Positions 1-11,559 of a stretch of DNA of 64,000 nucleotides are shown piece by piece. Numbering within the stretch: position 1 is the first letter of the stretch; each line of letters begins with the position of its first letter. Both the position numbers and the translations under genes were made by a program. The stretch is from Erythrophleum ivorense (taxonomy: Eukaryota > Streptophyta > Magnoliopsida > Fabales > Fabaceae): contig JAIUCV010000007.1 in the NCBI GenBank assembly GCA_026724425.1, positions 27,128,773 through 27,192,772 on the forward strand. The letters are read 5' to 3'. The notes below the pieces were generated by a model, which had not been told where the DNA came from, did not search any database, and was given only the letters and a program-made list of their open reading frames with translations.

Positions 1-1289
1 TTCACAATCACTTTACTTTAAAAAAAATGGTTCTTAAATTGGTTTTATTTTCAAACTAAGTAAGTGAGTTTAGAGTTTGGCATATACTTACTTAATTTGT
101 GACTTGAACCTATTAGCACTAATCAATACTTCTAATTGTCCACATCTTGTCTTTCATAATTTTCCTTCTTGTACTTCAATCAGATGCTATTCAATTCTAG
201 AGCTATAAAATGTAGAGAAAAGGCAATGCTATACAACATTTTCTTATGCTCTTAAATAAATTAAGATGATAATATTTAACATTTTTTAAAACAATTTTTT
301 TCTAGTTGGATTTTGCATTTAAAACAAGCATAATAATTTGTTTAGCTTCATAAAATTGAGTCAGTGTGTGTGTGTGTGTGTGCGCGTGCGCACTCATTTT
401 AAATATAGGACAACACAGTGTTAGCTATAACTTAAGATTATAATTAATTGAAATGTGATCATTAGAGCTCTATGACACTTGTGGGAAATGAAAAATATTT
501 GGTCTTGATGAAATTCCTATATGCTTTAGGTTTGGCTCTATCATAGTTGGGGCTTTACAATTTAACTAGTTTTAGGTATTGAATTTTTGTTCAAGTTTTA
601 CTCTTAAATCTAATAGTAACATTTCTAAAACTTGTAGTAATAATCTTAAAATTTAATAGTAACTATAGCCTAAATGGTAGTAAATACATTGATGTGCACT
701 GCTTAGACAAGAAGGTTGAGTAATTGAGGGAATAAGTATACAAACTTAATTAGTAACAATTTAACTAGTATCTATGACATACACAAAAGCTCAATGGTTT
801 ACTTGCTTAACAAGAGCTATACATAAAAGATCACTTAATATGGTGTGAAACTTATTTCATTGGCTATGCAAGGATTAGACATGTTACCTGAATGAATAAA
901 TATTACATACACATATCACTTGTAACATAAAGCTTCATTTTCATTAGTAACATGAAGTCAAATATTGCTTTACTTGTAGCTATTACATACACAAATAAGT
1001 ATTACATACAATGTCTAAGGACCCAAAAAATTTAAACTTTACTCCACCTGTAACTGCTAAAGCTTCACTACATCTTTTGTTGTTCTAAAAGACAAAAAAC
1101 ATGAACATATCATATATAGTAATCAGGTGTAACCTTCTTATATACAACCAAGTTGTAACTGACGTATGTGCAAAAAATAAGTTATGTCGACACGTGTAAA
1201 GAAAAGAACCTAACTTCTGAACCTTTAAAAAACCACTGATCACTTCCTTACAAAAAGTCATAAACAAAACCACTAGATATCTACTTTTC
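1..1289. other. AT-rich stretch without recognised gene
   Basis: Apart from the TG microsatellite near 364-392 I see only AT-rich sequence with stops in all frames. The right edge is set by the zinc-knuckle end of the MULE transposase remnant that begins (as its C-terminus) near 1290. The MULE terminal inverted repeat should lie somewhere here, but I could not recognise it. Confidence 0.5.
364..392. repeat. (TG)n / CGCG microsatellite
   Basis: An uninterrupted TG dinucleotide run passes directly into an alternating CG/TG purine-pyrimidine tract. This is a simple sequence repeat with Z-DNA-prone alternation. Confidence 0.85.
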
Positions 1290-2077
1290 TATTATCAAGG
1301 TAAAGATGGATTAGGATTTTTGCACCTAGACCGGTTATGGCCAGCCTTTTGGTAATGAGAACATTGGTATTGAACCTTGTCTTGAAATTGAGATTTGTGT
1401 TATTTTTTCTACAATCTCCTGGTAGGACAACTTGTGATAGGTGGCTGCAAGAAAGTGTTGCTAACATGATCATTGACAGAAAGATCGTTCAAATTTGGCA
1501 TATCATGGATCTTTATAAGGATCATTGTATTCATATAGAATTTTTTATGAGAGCTCAATAAGTAGTATTCTTCAAGATAAAAGTATACACTCTATGCATG
1601 AGGGCATGGGATGCCAGTTATTTGCCAAGCTTAACAAGTACACTCTCTTAATGCCACATTGACTCTCAAATTAGTGCTTCCTATTTGAACTATATCTAAC
1701 TAATCATATAATGTTTTGCTATCATATTTTCAACTTTAACAACATTCTTCTTGAGCATTGCCTCAATCCTTAGGATTATCCTATTTATCTATCTAGTGAT
1801 AGCTTCCTTGTTAGCATGTAGCTTTTAGTAAGCTTTTCCCTATGCTTGTTGATTAAAATACAAAGATTATCCTTTCTCTTTTTTACAATCCATGCATTAA
1901 AAGATTATACAAGGTTAGTTGTGATATTATCCCATCGCAACTATAGAATTTAAATATGGACCACTTATCAATGTCAGCCTTTGTCTCCACCCATCTAGCC
2001 AACTTAAAGGAGAATAACCTCAAAATTTTTAATTCTTTCACATTGTCCCAGTCTGGTTGAGCATATGAAATTTCATA
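1290..2077 (-). pseudogene. MULE (MuDR-like) transposase remnant, C-terminal part
   Basis: This is the C-terminal third of a Mutator-like transposase, read on the minus strand and broken by stops and frameshifts. After the transposon LTR that ends at 2078, the reading resumes as a transposase helix region (EISYAQPDWDNVKEL and on to NAWIVKKRKDNL). It then gives a SWIM zinc finger (LRECTC, a stop, then AWQITGIPCPHA) around 1590-1660. It ends in a CCHC zinc knuckle, CSHYQKAGHNRSRC, around 1300-1370. This order (DDE core, SWIM, zinc knuckle) is that of plant MURA proteins, which bind terminal repeats and cut and paste DNA. The gene cannot make a protein. The rest of the core lies at 5185-6230, across the inserted LTR. 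Confidence 0.85.
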
Positions 2078-5000
2078 TGTCAAAACATGTATCTTATAGC
2101 TAATCTCATATCAATCAAACAATTTCACAACTGCAACTAAACTTTTGACAGCAATTTTAACCCATTTCTAACATTAGTTGGAACTTTGGGGGTCAAAATA
2201 TGAATTCCTTTCCTTTTATACTCGTGGCTACCATAAACAAGTCTACTTTGATCCATAAGACCAAGATGTAAGATACATTTGCATATGGAAGCTATATAGT
2301 GTATTTGGGCCATCTTGACATAATAGGGCTTAAAATTTAAAAAATTCATAACTTTAGCTATATAATTTTGATTTTCACAAATTATATGTCTATGAAAAGC
2401 TTATAATCTAAACTTTATGCTATGCAAATTTCAAGTGAAAATGAATTTATTTAGTCTCTCAAAAGTCCAGAAAACCACGTCTATGATAGTAACTACAATA
2501 CTACAGAATTTCAAGTGTTCTAAATCAAATTCAAAAATTCATAAAATATTCTATAAAACTCCAAAAAAAAATCACTTTTAGCTTGTTAAAAAGCTCTATA
2601 AATTCTCTAATTACAAATTTCAACTTCAAACTAAGTCATTTGGACTATCAAGGGTAGAGGTACAATTTATGACTTATTTAAACCAAAATTTAGTTCTAAA
2701 GTGGTTAATTGGCCTTTAATATACAATCTTTTCTCTTGAGCAACTTTTAATCCATTCATACAACATTCTCATAAGAACCATTGCATGAAATATGACTAGC
2801 ATAACTAATTGACCATTCTATATCCATTTCTGCATATATAACTCTATGGCTTCTAAGATGAACATGCACAAATGGCTATATTATACATCAAAATGGCATA
2901 CATCTATGATCTCAAGCTCATACATATGTTGTCGTTACATATTATTGTCATATAGAAGATGTTTTATTGCTAAGGTGTCTCATACATAATCAATTACATT
3001 TACAACAAAAGTTTCTAACACATGATTTTTAACTTCTAATTCTTCTCATTTTCTTTCTTCTTGTTTGAGAAACCTAAAATGATTAATGGAAGATACATGG
3101 GGTGAGATTCTTAGGAGAATCTTAGTAGCAAATATCAATCCATATCAATGCATACAAAGAATGCCATGAGGAAATGCAAGCTTGCCACTTGTAAACATCA
3201 TATAGCTCAAACATAACATTTAACATGAAGCTTTTATTTTCATCAAGCCATGGCATCAAAACATACTAGCTAGTTTCAACTAAACTCAACTTGATGCCAA
3301 AAAAGAGCTACTGCACTTAATTCCATGTCATAGGGAGCTATGAGTCATAACATAGCCATTTCATATGCATGAAACTCAAGATGGAATTCATTGCAAAACA
3401 TTGCTCATGAAATCATTAAACAAGTAAGCACACAAGCATCTAAACTTATTTAAACACTCAAATGCATGCAAGATAGGGAGAGATAGCTATCTTGTGGATT
3501 GAGAAGCTTTAAATCACCATTAACCTTTTTTATTCATCTCCTTGGTCTTTCTTTGCTTGACACTTATGCCAGAGTGGACCTAGACTAGCTTGGCCTACAT
3601 ATGTCCATTTGCAATGCAAAATAACTCATTAAGATCTATTCTAACTCTTGTTGTTAACACTTAAACCTATTAAAACTCAATATGCTTATTCATCCCATTT
3701 TAGGTCCCTTAAGAGGTAATTCTTATATTTCATTTTCTAGGCTCTCTAACCTCACTTGCTATGAGCCATATAACTCTAATGGAACTCATTGGAACTATCA
3801 TATATAAGATTAAAGAAGCCAAAGTTTAACTTGTTTCTTTAAGTCCTTTTGAACTCTAAAAATTCACCTTTCAATATAAAACTTATAAATTCAATCTAAC
3901 GGTTCCATTAATGTTTATACTTCATATCTAGACCCCTTATAATCTTAGAATTCATAAAAACTCTTCCTAACTACTTCATCTCTATCATGGTCAAAACTAG
4001 TACCATGCACACCATTCTTGGGGATTTTGCATCTTCCATGGAGAATTTGCTAGATGTAGATGTTCTTGGTTCTTTTCTAGTTCAATTTTGCTCTTAGGTA
4101 TCTTAAAAACATCTTCCTAGGGTTCCAAAACTTCCAAGATGCAACAAAAACCTTAGGTTCCCTAACTTTAATCTTATAACTTATTACTTGATTCTATTTG
4201 CATAATCTTATTCTCCATGTTTCAAAACCCCTATTCCTATGAAGTTTTGGTAAAAATCAAATTCCTTCTAGGATTCTCTTTATCTAGGTTGAATCAAGGA
4301 AAGCAAGAGAAGCAAAGAAAGAGGAAGCTTCTTATCATATATTATACCTTGTTTAAATCCTTGTTTAATGGAGATTTTTATGGTGGAATTGGTTGCTCCA
4401 AATTCTCTCCCTTCTTCAAGTGTTTAGCCACCAAAATACTCTTTTCAAGAAACCAAAACCATAAATGAAAAGAGCATAAAAAAGAAGAAGAAAGTTTCTA
4501 GCTAAAATGAGGTAAAAAAAGTGTAAAGTTTCTTACCTTTCTTTGCTTTTCTTCCTCTTCTTTGTCCTTCCTCCTTGTGTGACTATGGCTACTAGTTCTA
4601 GTGTGTTCTATGTTAGTTTGAAGAAGAACCAAGTGGCATGGCTTAACAAAAGGAGAAAAGAGATGATTTATAACAAATTCTAAAATTCCCATTATGTTCT
4701 AAAACTTTGATTGTTCTATTTGAACTTGTTTTGTATCCTTTTTAAATACCATCAATTCTATATGAAAATTTAGACTCTCTAGTTTGTTAAACATATTTAC
4801 TTTGAAATTTATGAGATTTAAAATAATTCGAAACAACTTGATCAAAATTTCAATCAATCAATATCCTAAATTATACACTATAACAATTTTAGTCATTCTA
4901 ACAATTTTTACAATTTTTAGTACCTTTAAAAATTTTAGTGAGTTTAATTTTAACATTTAAAAATTTCTTTTTTGACTTTCTAAAATTTTATCCAAAATCA

Positions 5001-5184
5001 TGATTCTACCACTATTTATCAATTAAATTTGGTTAGCCACTTTGGCTTCAGTTTTCAGGCCGTTAGTGATTTCATAATCTTGTTTCTAGATGTTCTATGT
5101 AATTGTCTTTAATTCATCTTACTTTAGGGTTCTCTTTCATTATCTTATTGGTTCTAGTTTAATTTTAAAGAATTAAATGTTACA
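2078..5184 (-). mobile_element. Solo LTR of a long-LTR Ty3/gypsy element, inserted in the MULE
   Basis: On the minus strand this starts TGTAACATTTAATTC and ends TTTTGACA, about 3.1 kb in all. No gag or pol domain lies inside. It aligns, degenerately, with the minus-strand LTR at 48854-58346; for example both share the region around AATTTCACAACT near their left ends and the stretch near 4120-4160. It also shares an exact 17-bp block with the plus-strand LTR at 14875 (4524-4540 here). The flanking target duplications look like GATAA and a decayed TATGA, read on the minus strand. Dropping the element and one duplication rejoins a MULE reading LLDKISYAQ. Membership of the Tekay/Del chromovirus group is inferred from LTR length and the TGTAAC start only. 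Confidence 0.75.
4524..4540 (-). promoter_or_regulatory. Conserved splice-donor-like block in LTR
   Basis: Read on the minus strand, this 17-bp block AAAGGTAAGAAACTTTA is identical to 15575-15591 on the plus strand. It contains a consensus plant 5' splice site (AG, then GTAAG). It falls a little downstream of the expected transcription start of the LTR. That splicing happens here is inference. Confidence 0.45.
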
Positions 5185-5635
5185 TTATCTAGTAATTTCA
5201 GTGCATCATCCTTACATCTTCTCTGTCCCTAGCAGACTTTAGAGAACTCATTACCAAAGTTCTCTTTCATGTGTCAATAGCAGAATGCATGCCTATCCAC
5301 ACCAAACACTTTTCTTACTACACCAATTATGGCATTATGGTGATTTGAAACCAGAGTAATTTCCATACAACTAGTCAAGTCTTTAACATTTCGAAGGAAT
5401 CACAGCCAATCACCATATGTTTCTATATATAAGTTATTGTCTGCATCATATATAGATGTTGTTAATAGAGTCTCCAAGTATGGCCCATTGAGGTGGCAAC
5501 CATTAATGTATAATATTATTCTTGAACTAAGCATGAAATTGTTATATAGCATCCATACACAATGAACAACCTCTCAAAATGGTTGTTTGCAGATGAAATC
5601 CACCTTGTAGTAATTTCTGGACCTATTTCCATTAA
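5185..5635 (-). pseudogene. MULE transposase remnant, DDE core
   Basis: The minus strand gives pieces of the MURA catalytic core. There is a first-strand region INGCHLNGPYLETLLTTS; in the family the equivalent is usually VDGTF, so the first catalytic Asp appears changed to Asn. Then come YGDWLWFL-like sequence with a stop in place of a Trp, HNAIIGVVRKVFGVDRHAFC, and HMKENFGNEFS. The last piece reads on to ALKLLDN, where the solo LTR interrupts it. Several stops are present. The C-terminal part resumes at 2077 and runs leftward. Confidence 0.8.
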
Positions 5636-5744
5636 GTGTGTGTTTGGAATCCCGTTTTAAAACTACTTTTATGTAGAAGCAACAAATTGCTACTTCCTCA
5701 TAAACATGATTTTGAGCCTTGGAAACGCAGAACCAAACACACCA
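5636..5744. mobile_element. 109-bp MITE, PIF/Harbinger-like
   Basis: Inverted ends GTGTGTGTTTGG (left) and the complement of CCAAACACACCA (right) are flanked on both sides by the trinucleotide TAA. A 3-bp T-A-A duplication and a GTTTGG-type terminus fit PIF/Harbinger-derived MITEs. It has no coding capacity. It sits inside the MULE transposase remnant and so is younger than it. Confidence 0.7.
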
Positions 5745-6230
5745 TAAATAGTTATATAACCAAGGGATTAGCATGTATGACTAGTCTACTAGCCTATTAT
5801 ATTAACTAAAGCTCTATCTTTGCTCTTTCATGCTTGATGGTAATTTAATGCTAATCCAGACTCTCTGAACAACTTATTATGGATATCATTGGACATTTTA
5901 TCCCTAGTTGACTTTACATTGTTAACCATTATTGTTGCCACTAAGTTAGCCCTTGACTTGTAAGATACTACCAAGTCGTCTTGTATTGAGTATATGTGCT
6001 CACTATAAAAGGTTCGAACACTTAACAAGAGTGTGTTTTTAGCCATTGTGCAGACTGTTAACTTATACTTTCATCCATCCACATTGCACTTAACAATAAT
6101 CTTTTAGGGGCTATTCTTTGTGGAAATGTATCTAAATTTATGGGCAATACTGTACTTGTATAGTGCTTGCTTGGATTCCATAGTATTTGAAAAAAAATTG
6201 TTTAGACCTAACAATCAAATCTATCTATTT
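5745..6230 (-). pseudogene. MULE transposase remnant, N-terminal zinc-finger region
   Basis: The minus strand reads, from the N-terminus, a DLIVRSKQFFFK-like start and ALYKYSIAHKFRYIS. It continues with IIVKCNVDG, and then a 72-codon open stretch that includes YSIQDDLVVSYKSRANLVATI and DKMSNDIHNKLF and ends LNYHQA (5828-6046). This matches the layout of the plant MuDR N-terminal domain (FAR1-like/MuDR DNA-binding region followed by a helical linker). Frameshifts and stops separate the pieces. It joins the DDE core across the 109-bp MITE. The ORF further right (6267-6467) may be more N-terminal sequence, but I cannot support that. Confidence 0.7.
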
Positions 6231-6747
6231 GGCAAAATTTACCTTAAGCATGAGTGCAATGACACTTTATATTGTACATAAATGACCATCAACAAGTGGA
6301 AGATTGATTAAGGAAGGTGTATCATTATAGGAACTAATGAAAATAATAGGATTATGCATGAATTGTGATGTTAATGAAATACGATTGAAATACACGTTGA
6401 AGTTTGATGTCTCTGAGCTATTAGACATGGTAGATGATATTGTTGGGCTATAATTAATCAAGTACAATAATCAATATGCACTTGTATATATAATGAATGG
6501 GAAACAAACTATACCATCACCCTCCTAATCAATAACAATGTAAGGAATTAACCTTTTATAACTTGTCTAATAAATATCCATTGTACATTATAATCCTTAT
6601 ACCTTGGTGTTACTCCATAGTCTAATAAAATTTTAATTAAATAAAAATGTAGAATGAATTTAAATGGTTCATTCAAGTGTTAGGTCTCCTTCCAAGTTAG
6701 AATTTGTACTTCATTCATGTACAATATATGCCTTCCTTAATCAATCT
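6231..6747. other. Unassigned junction between MULE and Athila-like element
   Basis: There is no recognisable coding motif. The right boundary is where integrase similarity stops on the minus strand (KAFHDK then a stop). Two words occur here in opposite orientation, TATATTGTACATAAATGA at 6269 and AGATTGATTAAGGAAGG at 6301; their complements lie at 6711-6747 but in the wrong order for a simple inverted repeat. Confidence 0.4.
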
Positions 6748-7620
6748 TATCATGGAATGCCTTTGTCTTTTCTTTATAAATCCTTGCATTATCATAGGCT
6801 TCTAATTTGATCTCTTCAAGCTCTTAGAGTTAGAATTTTCTATGAGATCCTGCTCCATTCAAATCCAAATTGCATTTCTTCACAACCCAGTAAGCCTTAT
6901 GCTCCACTTCTACCAGTAAGTGACAAGCTTTTCCAAATACTAGCCGATAGGGTGACATGCCAATAGGAGTCTTGTAGGCAGTCCTATAGGCTCAAAGTGC
7001 ATCATCTAGCCTCTTGCTCTAATCTTTCCTATTCAGCAACATTGTTTTCTCCAAAATTTGCTTCACCTCTCGGTTAGAAATTTCTTCCTGGCTATTTGTT
7101 TGAGGGTGGTATAGAGTAGCTACTTTATGCATAACACCATACTTGCTAAGCAAGCTGTGCATACTCTGGTTGCAAAAATAAGTGCCCAGGTCACTAATAA
7201 TGGCTTTAGGGATACCAAACTTGTAGAAAATATGAGAGCAAACAAACTCTACAACTATAGAAGAATCATCAGCCCTAGTGGGTTTTGCTTCCACCCACTT
7301 CGAAACATAATCAACAGCTAATAAGATATATGAAAAGCCAAAAGAAGTAGGAAAAGGTCCCATAAAATCAATGCCCCACACATCAAAAATTTCACAAAAC
7401 AAAATGGAATGTTGTGGCATTTCATTTCTCCTAGATATGCTACCTGTTTGTTAACACCTGACACATCTTTTACAAAAATCAAAGGCATCACGAAATAAAG
7501 TAGGCCAACACAATCCACTATCTAGAACCTTCTTAGCTGTACGTTTTGGACTAAAGTGACCTCCACATGCAAGTGTGTGACAAAAATTTAAAACAAATCA
7601 AATTTTATATCAGGCACACA
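6748..7620 (-). pseudogene. Athila-like integrase remnant
   Basis: From the N-terminus on the minus strand there is an HHCC zinc-binding region (CHTLACGGHFSPKRTAKKVL, then CKRCVRC near 7445-7575). The catalytic core follows: first Asp in WGIDFMGPFP, second Asp in IISDLGTYFCN, Glu in EEISNREVKQILEKT (7019-7420). A C-terminal region includes PIGMSPYRLVFGKACHL and ends KTKAFHDK near 6748. The enzyme class inserts the cDNA copy into chromosomes. A frameshift separates the zinc finger from the core, and another break lies near 7018. The DDE residues are present but the gene is not continuous. Confidence 0.85.
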
Positions 7621-8489
7621 ATGTCTAATCACTTGGTTACTACATAGTCTCCACAAATATGGATCATCCCAAAAATAATACCTAACTTCACTCATAAACT
7701 TATTCAACTAATGTTTATTCAAATCAACAGGCAATTCAAAAGTAGCTAGATAATTCACTAAGTTAGCATACCAAGGATAGAAACTATGCACAGGAAATCA
7801 TCATCAGTAGGTAAAGAATCTACCTTTGGAGCTTCAATTCTGCTCAAGTGGTCTGCCACTAAGTTTTTAACTCCACTTTTATCTTGGATGTCGATATCAA
7901 ATTCTTGAAGTAGAAGCATCCATCTGATCAATCTTGGTTTGCATCAGGCTTCTTCATTAAGTACTTCAAGGCTGTATGATCAGTAAAAATAATGACTTTA
8001 GTATCCAGCAAATAAGATCTAAATTTATCCAAAGCAAAAACAATAAGAAGAAACTCTTTCTATGGTTGTATAATTTGCTTGGGCCCCATCTAGAGTTTTG
8101 GACACATAAACTATCACATGGGACCTCTTATTCACCCTCTAGCTCAAAACTGCACCTACAGCAAAATTAAAAGCATCATATAAAAGCTCAAATGGGAGGT
8201 TCCAATCAGGGGGTTGAATAATGGGTGGGGAAGTCAATCTTTTCTTAAGATCATTAAAAGTCGTTTTACATGCATCATCAAAATGGAAATCAACATCTTT
8301 TTGTAATAGCTTAGACAATGGCAAAGCAATTTTACTAAAATCCTGAATGAATCTTCTATAAAAATCTACATGTCCTAGAAAAGACTGGACTTCCTGAACA
8401 CATGTTGGGTATGGCAAAGAAGTAACAACATCTATCTTAGCCTTATCAACCTCTATGCCTTGTTCAAATATAATATGACCCAATACAAT
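7621..8489 (-). pseudogene. RNase H and connection domain remnant
   Basis: The first half (8139-8483) is an open stretch of 114 codons with the RT connection signature SFLGHVDFYRRFIQDFSKIA, running into LPFELLYDAFNFAVGAVLS, the start of RNase H. The continuation (about 7860-8138) reads YTTIEKEFLL and LDTKVIIFTDHTALKYL in the same general frame with breaks. RNase H removes the RNA template during reverse transcription. The segment from about 7621 to 7860 is the poorly conserved link to integrase; only scattered similarity can be seen there. Confidence 0.8.
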
Positions 8490-9370
8490 GCCTTTTCAAA
8501 CTATAAAATGACACTTTTCAAAATTAAGTATAAGGTTCTTTTCTATGCATCTTGTTATGACTCTATTAGGCTACACAAGCAATCATCAAAAGAGTTTCCA
8601 TATATAGTAAAATCATCCATAAAAATTTCTATATAGTATTCTAGAAAATCACTAAAAATGGAAACCATGCACCACTGGAAAGTTTCAGGGGCATTGCAAA
8701 GACCAAAAGGCATTTGTCTATAGGCATATGTTCCAAATGGGCATGTGAACGTCATCTTCTCTTGATCCTCCGAGGCTATACATATCTGGAAATAACTTAA
8801 AAATCCATCCAAAAAATAATAATGAGACTTCTCAGCTAAACGCTTAAGCATCTGATCAATAAAAAAAGAGAGATAATGATCCTTTCTAGTGACTAAATTA
8901 AGTTACTTATAGTCAATGCAAACCCTCCAACTGTTCTGTACACAGGTGGGCACCAATTCATTATTCTCATTCTGGACAACTGTGATCCTTGATTTCTTTG
9001 GAACCACCTACACAGGACTAACCCACTGACTGTCAAAAATATGATATATAATATCAGCAAATAAAAGTTTAGAAACTTCTTTTTTAACCACATCTAGAAT
9101 AAGTGGGTTTAGTCGCCTTTGAGGTTGCCTTATTGGCTTTGCCCTATCTTCCAATAGAATTCTATGCATGCATGTATCAGGGCTAGTGCCAGGTATGTCA
9201 GGTAAGGTCCACCCTATTGCTTGTCTTCTCCTCCTTAAGACCTCTAAAAGCTTCTCTTCCTCCTCTAGAATAATGTCACTGGCTATAATTATCGGAAGCT
9301 TCTCATCCTTCTCCAAATTTGTATACTTGAGATTGTTTGGCAGCAGTTTGAACTCTAAGGTAGGAGCTTG
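8490..9370 (-). pseudogene. Athila-like reverse transcriptase remnant
   Basis: The N-terminal part (9008-9316) contains IGWTLPDIPGTSPDTCMHRI and QPQRRLNPLILDVVKKEVSK. The palm (8555-8851) contains the strand DGFLSYFQI, the MTFTCPFGTYAYRQMPFGLC motif and the catalytic box as FMDD. The polymerase would copy element RNA into DNA from the tRNA primer. The two halves are in different frames, separated by a break near 8880-9000, with further stops around 8490-8555. The domain order and the FMDD box fit the Athila/Tat lineage. Confidence 0.88.
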
Positions 9371-10085
9371 CTTAACCGAAGGTATGAGTTATTTGATTTC
9401 AATCTCTTCCATGCCAAAATACCTGTTCAGACAACTCACAGATAGAAGAAACAACTTTCTCATCTTTGGGAACATCAACAGAAGGAATATCAATAAAAGA
9501 ACTAACAGCACTAGTAACATCAGTATCACTATTGCGTGAACTAGTCATATAGCATATAATACCACTATCAATAGGCAAGGTAAGAGTGGACATAGATGAA
9601 CTAGCATAATCAACATATCCAAAAGTGACAGCATCATGCAACATATCTTGAGAATTAAGAAATCTAGTAATATCAAAACAATCAGGGTGAACAACAGCAT
9701 GCACATCATCTCTAAAACAAAAGGATTGATCTAGACCAGTATAATTATCCAAATCAGTCACAGGCTAACTAACAGTGAAATCAGCACAAAAAGAAAAAGT
9801 CACAAAATCATAATAATCAGTACATGTACAGAACTCACTATTCTCAATAAAAGCATTAATCTGGGTACATCTGTGACATATAGTAGTTCTAGAACATATA
9901 CAATCAAGGGAACCATCCAAGTCAGCAATATCACAGGAATCAATCAACAAACTATCCTTAAAATCAGCACTGGCATTAACAACTAGCATATCAATCAAGT
10001 TGATACTAAAAACAAAGTTATCATCACATGGGTGTTTCATAGTATTAAATATATTAAATTATATCACATTGCCAGCAAACTCTAT
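9371..10085 (-). pseudogene. Protease-RT linker of Athila-like pol
   Basis: Two open stretches (9399-9761 and 9765-10040) are separated by a stop. The second begins MKHPCDDNFVFSINLIDMLV, matching the position and style of the Athila linker just after protease. Both are unusually rich in Asp, Ser and Cys. No enzyme motif is present. The linker ends at the pre-RT segment near 9340. Confidence 0.6.
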
Positions 10086-10440
10086 TTAAAGAGTACCCTC
10101 ATGCACATTTATAATTATTTTTGCAGTTTTTAAGAAAGGTCTACTTAAAATAAGTGGGGCATGTCCACTAGATCTATGTCTGTCATCCTCTATGTTAAGG
10201 ACATAAAAATCAACTAGAAAAATCAAATCATTTACCTTAACTAAAACATCCTCCAACACTTCTGAAGGATAGGTAATGCTCCTATTTGCCAACTGCACAA
10301 CCACTCCAGTAGGTTTTAGCTTTCCCATATGCAAAGATAAATACACAGATTTAGGCATAACATTTATAGCAGTACCAAGGTCAATCAAAGTATCAGAAAA
10401 CTCAAAATTCCCAATAGTGCATAGGATTGTAAAGGTGCTC
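10086..10440 (-). pseudogene. Retrotransposon aspartic protease remnant
   Basis: The minus strand reads IDLGTAINVMPKSVY near the N-terminus, with DLG at the catalytic Asp position. It continues with QLANRSITYPSEVLEDVLVKV and ends PLILSRPFLKTAKIIINVHEGTL. This is the pepsin-like retroviral protease that processes Gag-Pol. DLG in place of DTG/DSG is usual for the Athila group. The stretch is open for 100 codons but joins no intact upstream gag. Confidence 0.85.
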
Positions 10441-11559
10441 GGATCTTAACACTTAGTGGGCATTGTTAGTTGTATAAGTGCTGAAACATTCTTGCCAAAA
10501 TTGACTTTTTCATTCCCTCTTAGACTCCTCTAACTTAGTGTATTTGGGGATAGTCTTGATTGCCTCTAACAAGGGTACATTGACCTCAACCTTCTTGATA
10601 GTCTTAAAAATTTCTTTTTTAATATCTGCTTTAGTTTGCCTCTTTCCCAAGGTAGGTCTATATGGGAAAGGCAAGATCTTCTTTGGCTCCTCTTCTTTGT
10701 TAGGCTCATCTAGTGCGACGTGTGTATTTGATAACACCAGCTTATCCATGGTAATGGTGTCTGAGGATCCTTAAACCTTTTTTTCACTCCTAAGAGTGAT
10801 GGCACTAACATTGCTACTATTCCTCGGATTAACAACTATCTGTAATGGTAATTGGCCTAATCCTTGGCTTTTTACCTCATTGAGAAAGTTAGCCAACTGA
10901 CTAATCATATTCTCCATATACCTGTTCTGAGTTTTCATGTTATCCATTTCTTATCTGTGTCTAGCCTCACTCTATTCTATCTTTTCCATGAGTTGCTTCA
11001 TCATAAACTCCATGCTATTATCTTTTCTAGGTTCCTCTTTGATAGGAACTGATTGCCTAATAGGTTAGGAAGACTAAGCACTAGATCTTGCAACATTGTA
11101 TCTATTTTGCTGTTGCCCTCCCCTATATCTCAAGTTGGGGTGATCCCTCCATCCTGGATTGTATGTATTAGAACAGGGATCATATTTTTGCTACCCTTGT
11201 TGCATTGGCCTGACTAGAAACATCCCAACACAAGTCTCTACCCTGTCTTCTAACATAAGGCACTGATCAATAGCATGTGTGGCCAAATAGCATATATCAC
11301 ACAAAGGTCCCACTAAGGTAATAAAGGTAGATGTCTACCCAAGTGCATAACACTGTGGTTAAGAATGTGTCTGAGTAGGGTAGGATTGTGGTGCACAAGT
11401 CTGAGAAGGAGTAGAGGATGGCTGTAGTTGTTGTCAATCTAAAGCAAGTTATTGGAGCACAGAAGATATTACATCAATCTTACTCTCAATTCTCTGACCA
11501 TAGCCTGGAGCATATAATTCACTAACTCCTCTTACTGTCTACATTGATCTGGACCCAAA
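10441..11559 (-). pseudogene. gag C-terminal part with CCHC zinc knuckle
   Basis: Near 11255-11310 the minus strand reads CDICYLATHAIDQC, a perfect C-x2-C-x4-H-x4-C nucleocapsid knuckle, followed by YDPCSNTYNPGWRDHPNLRY, a conserved plant gypsy segment. Further on (10510-10749) is an open stretch with ILPFPYRPTLGKRQ and KKVEVNVPLLEAIKTIPKY, the region that precedes protease in Athila elements. The knuckle binds element RNA. Stops interrupt the reading several times. Confidence 0.8.

Noticed and set aside
9168..9539. 123-codon plus-strand ORF
   Set aside because: Antisense shadow of the reverse transcriptase and linker region of the Athila element.
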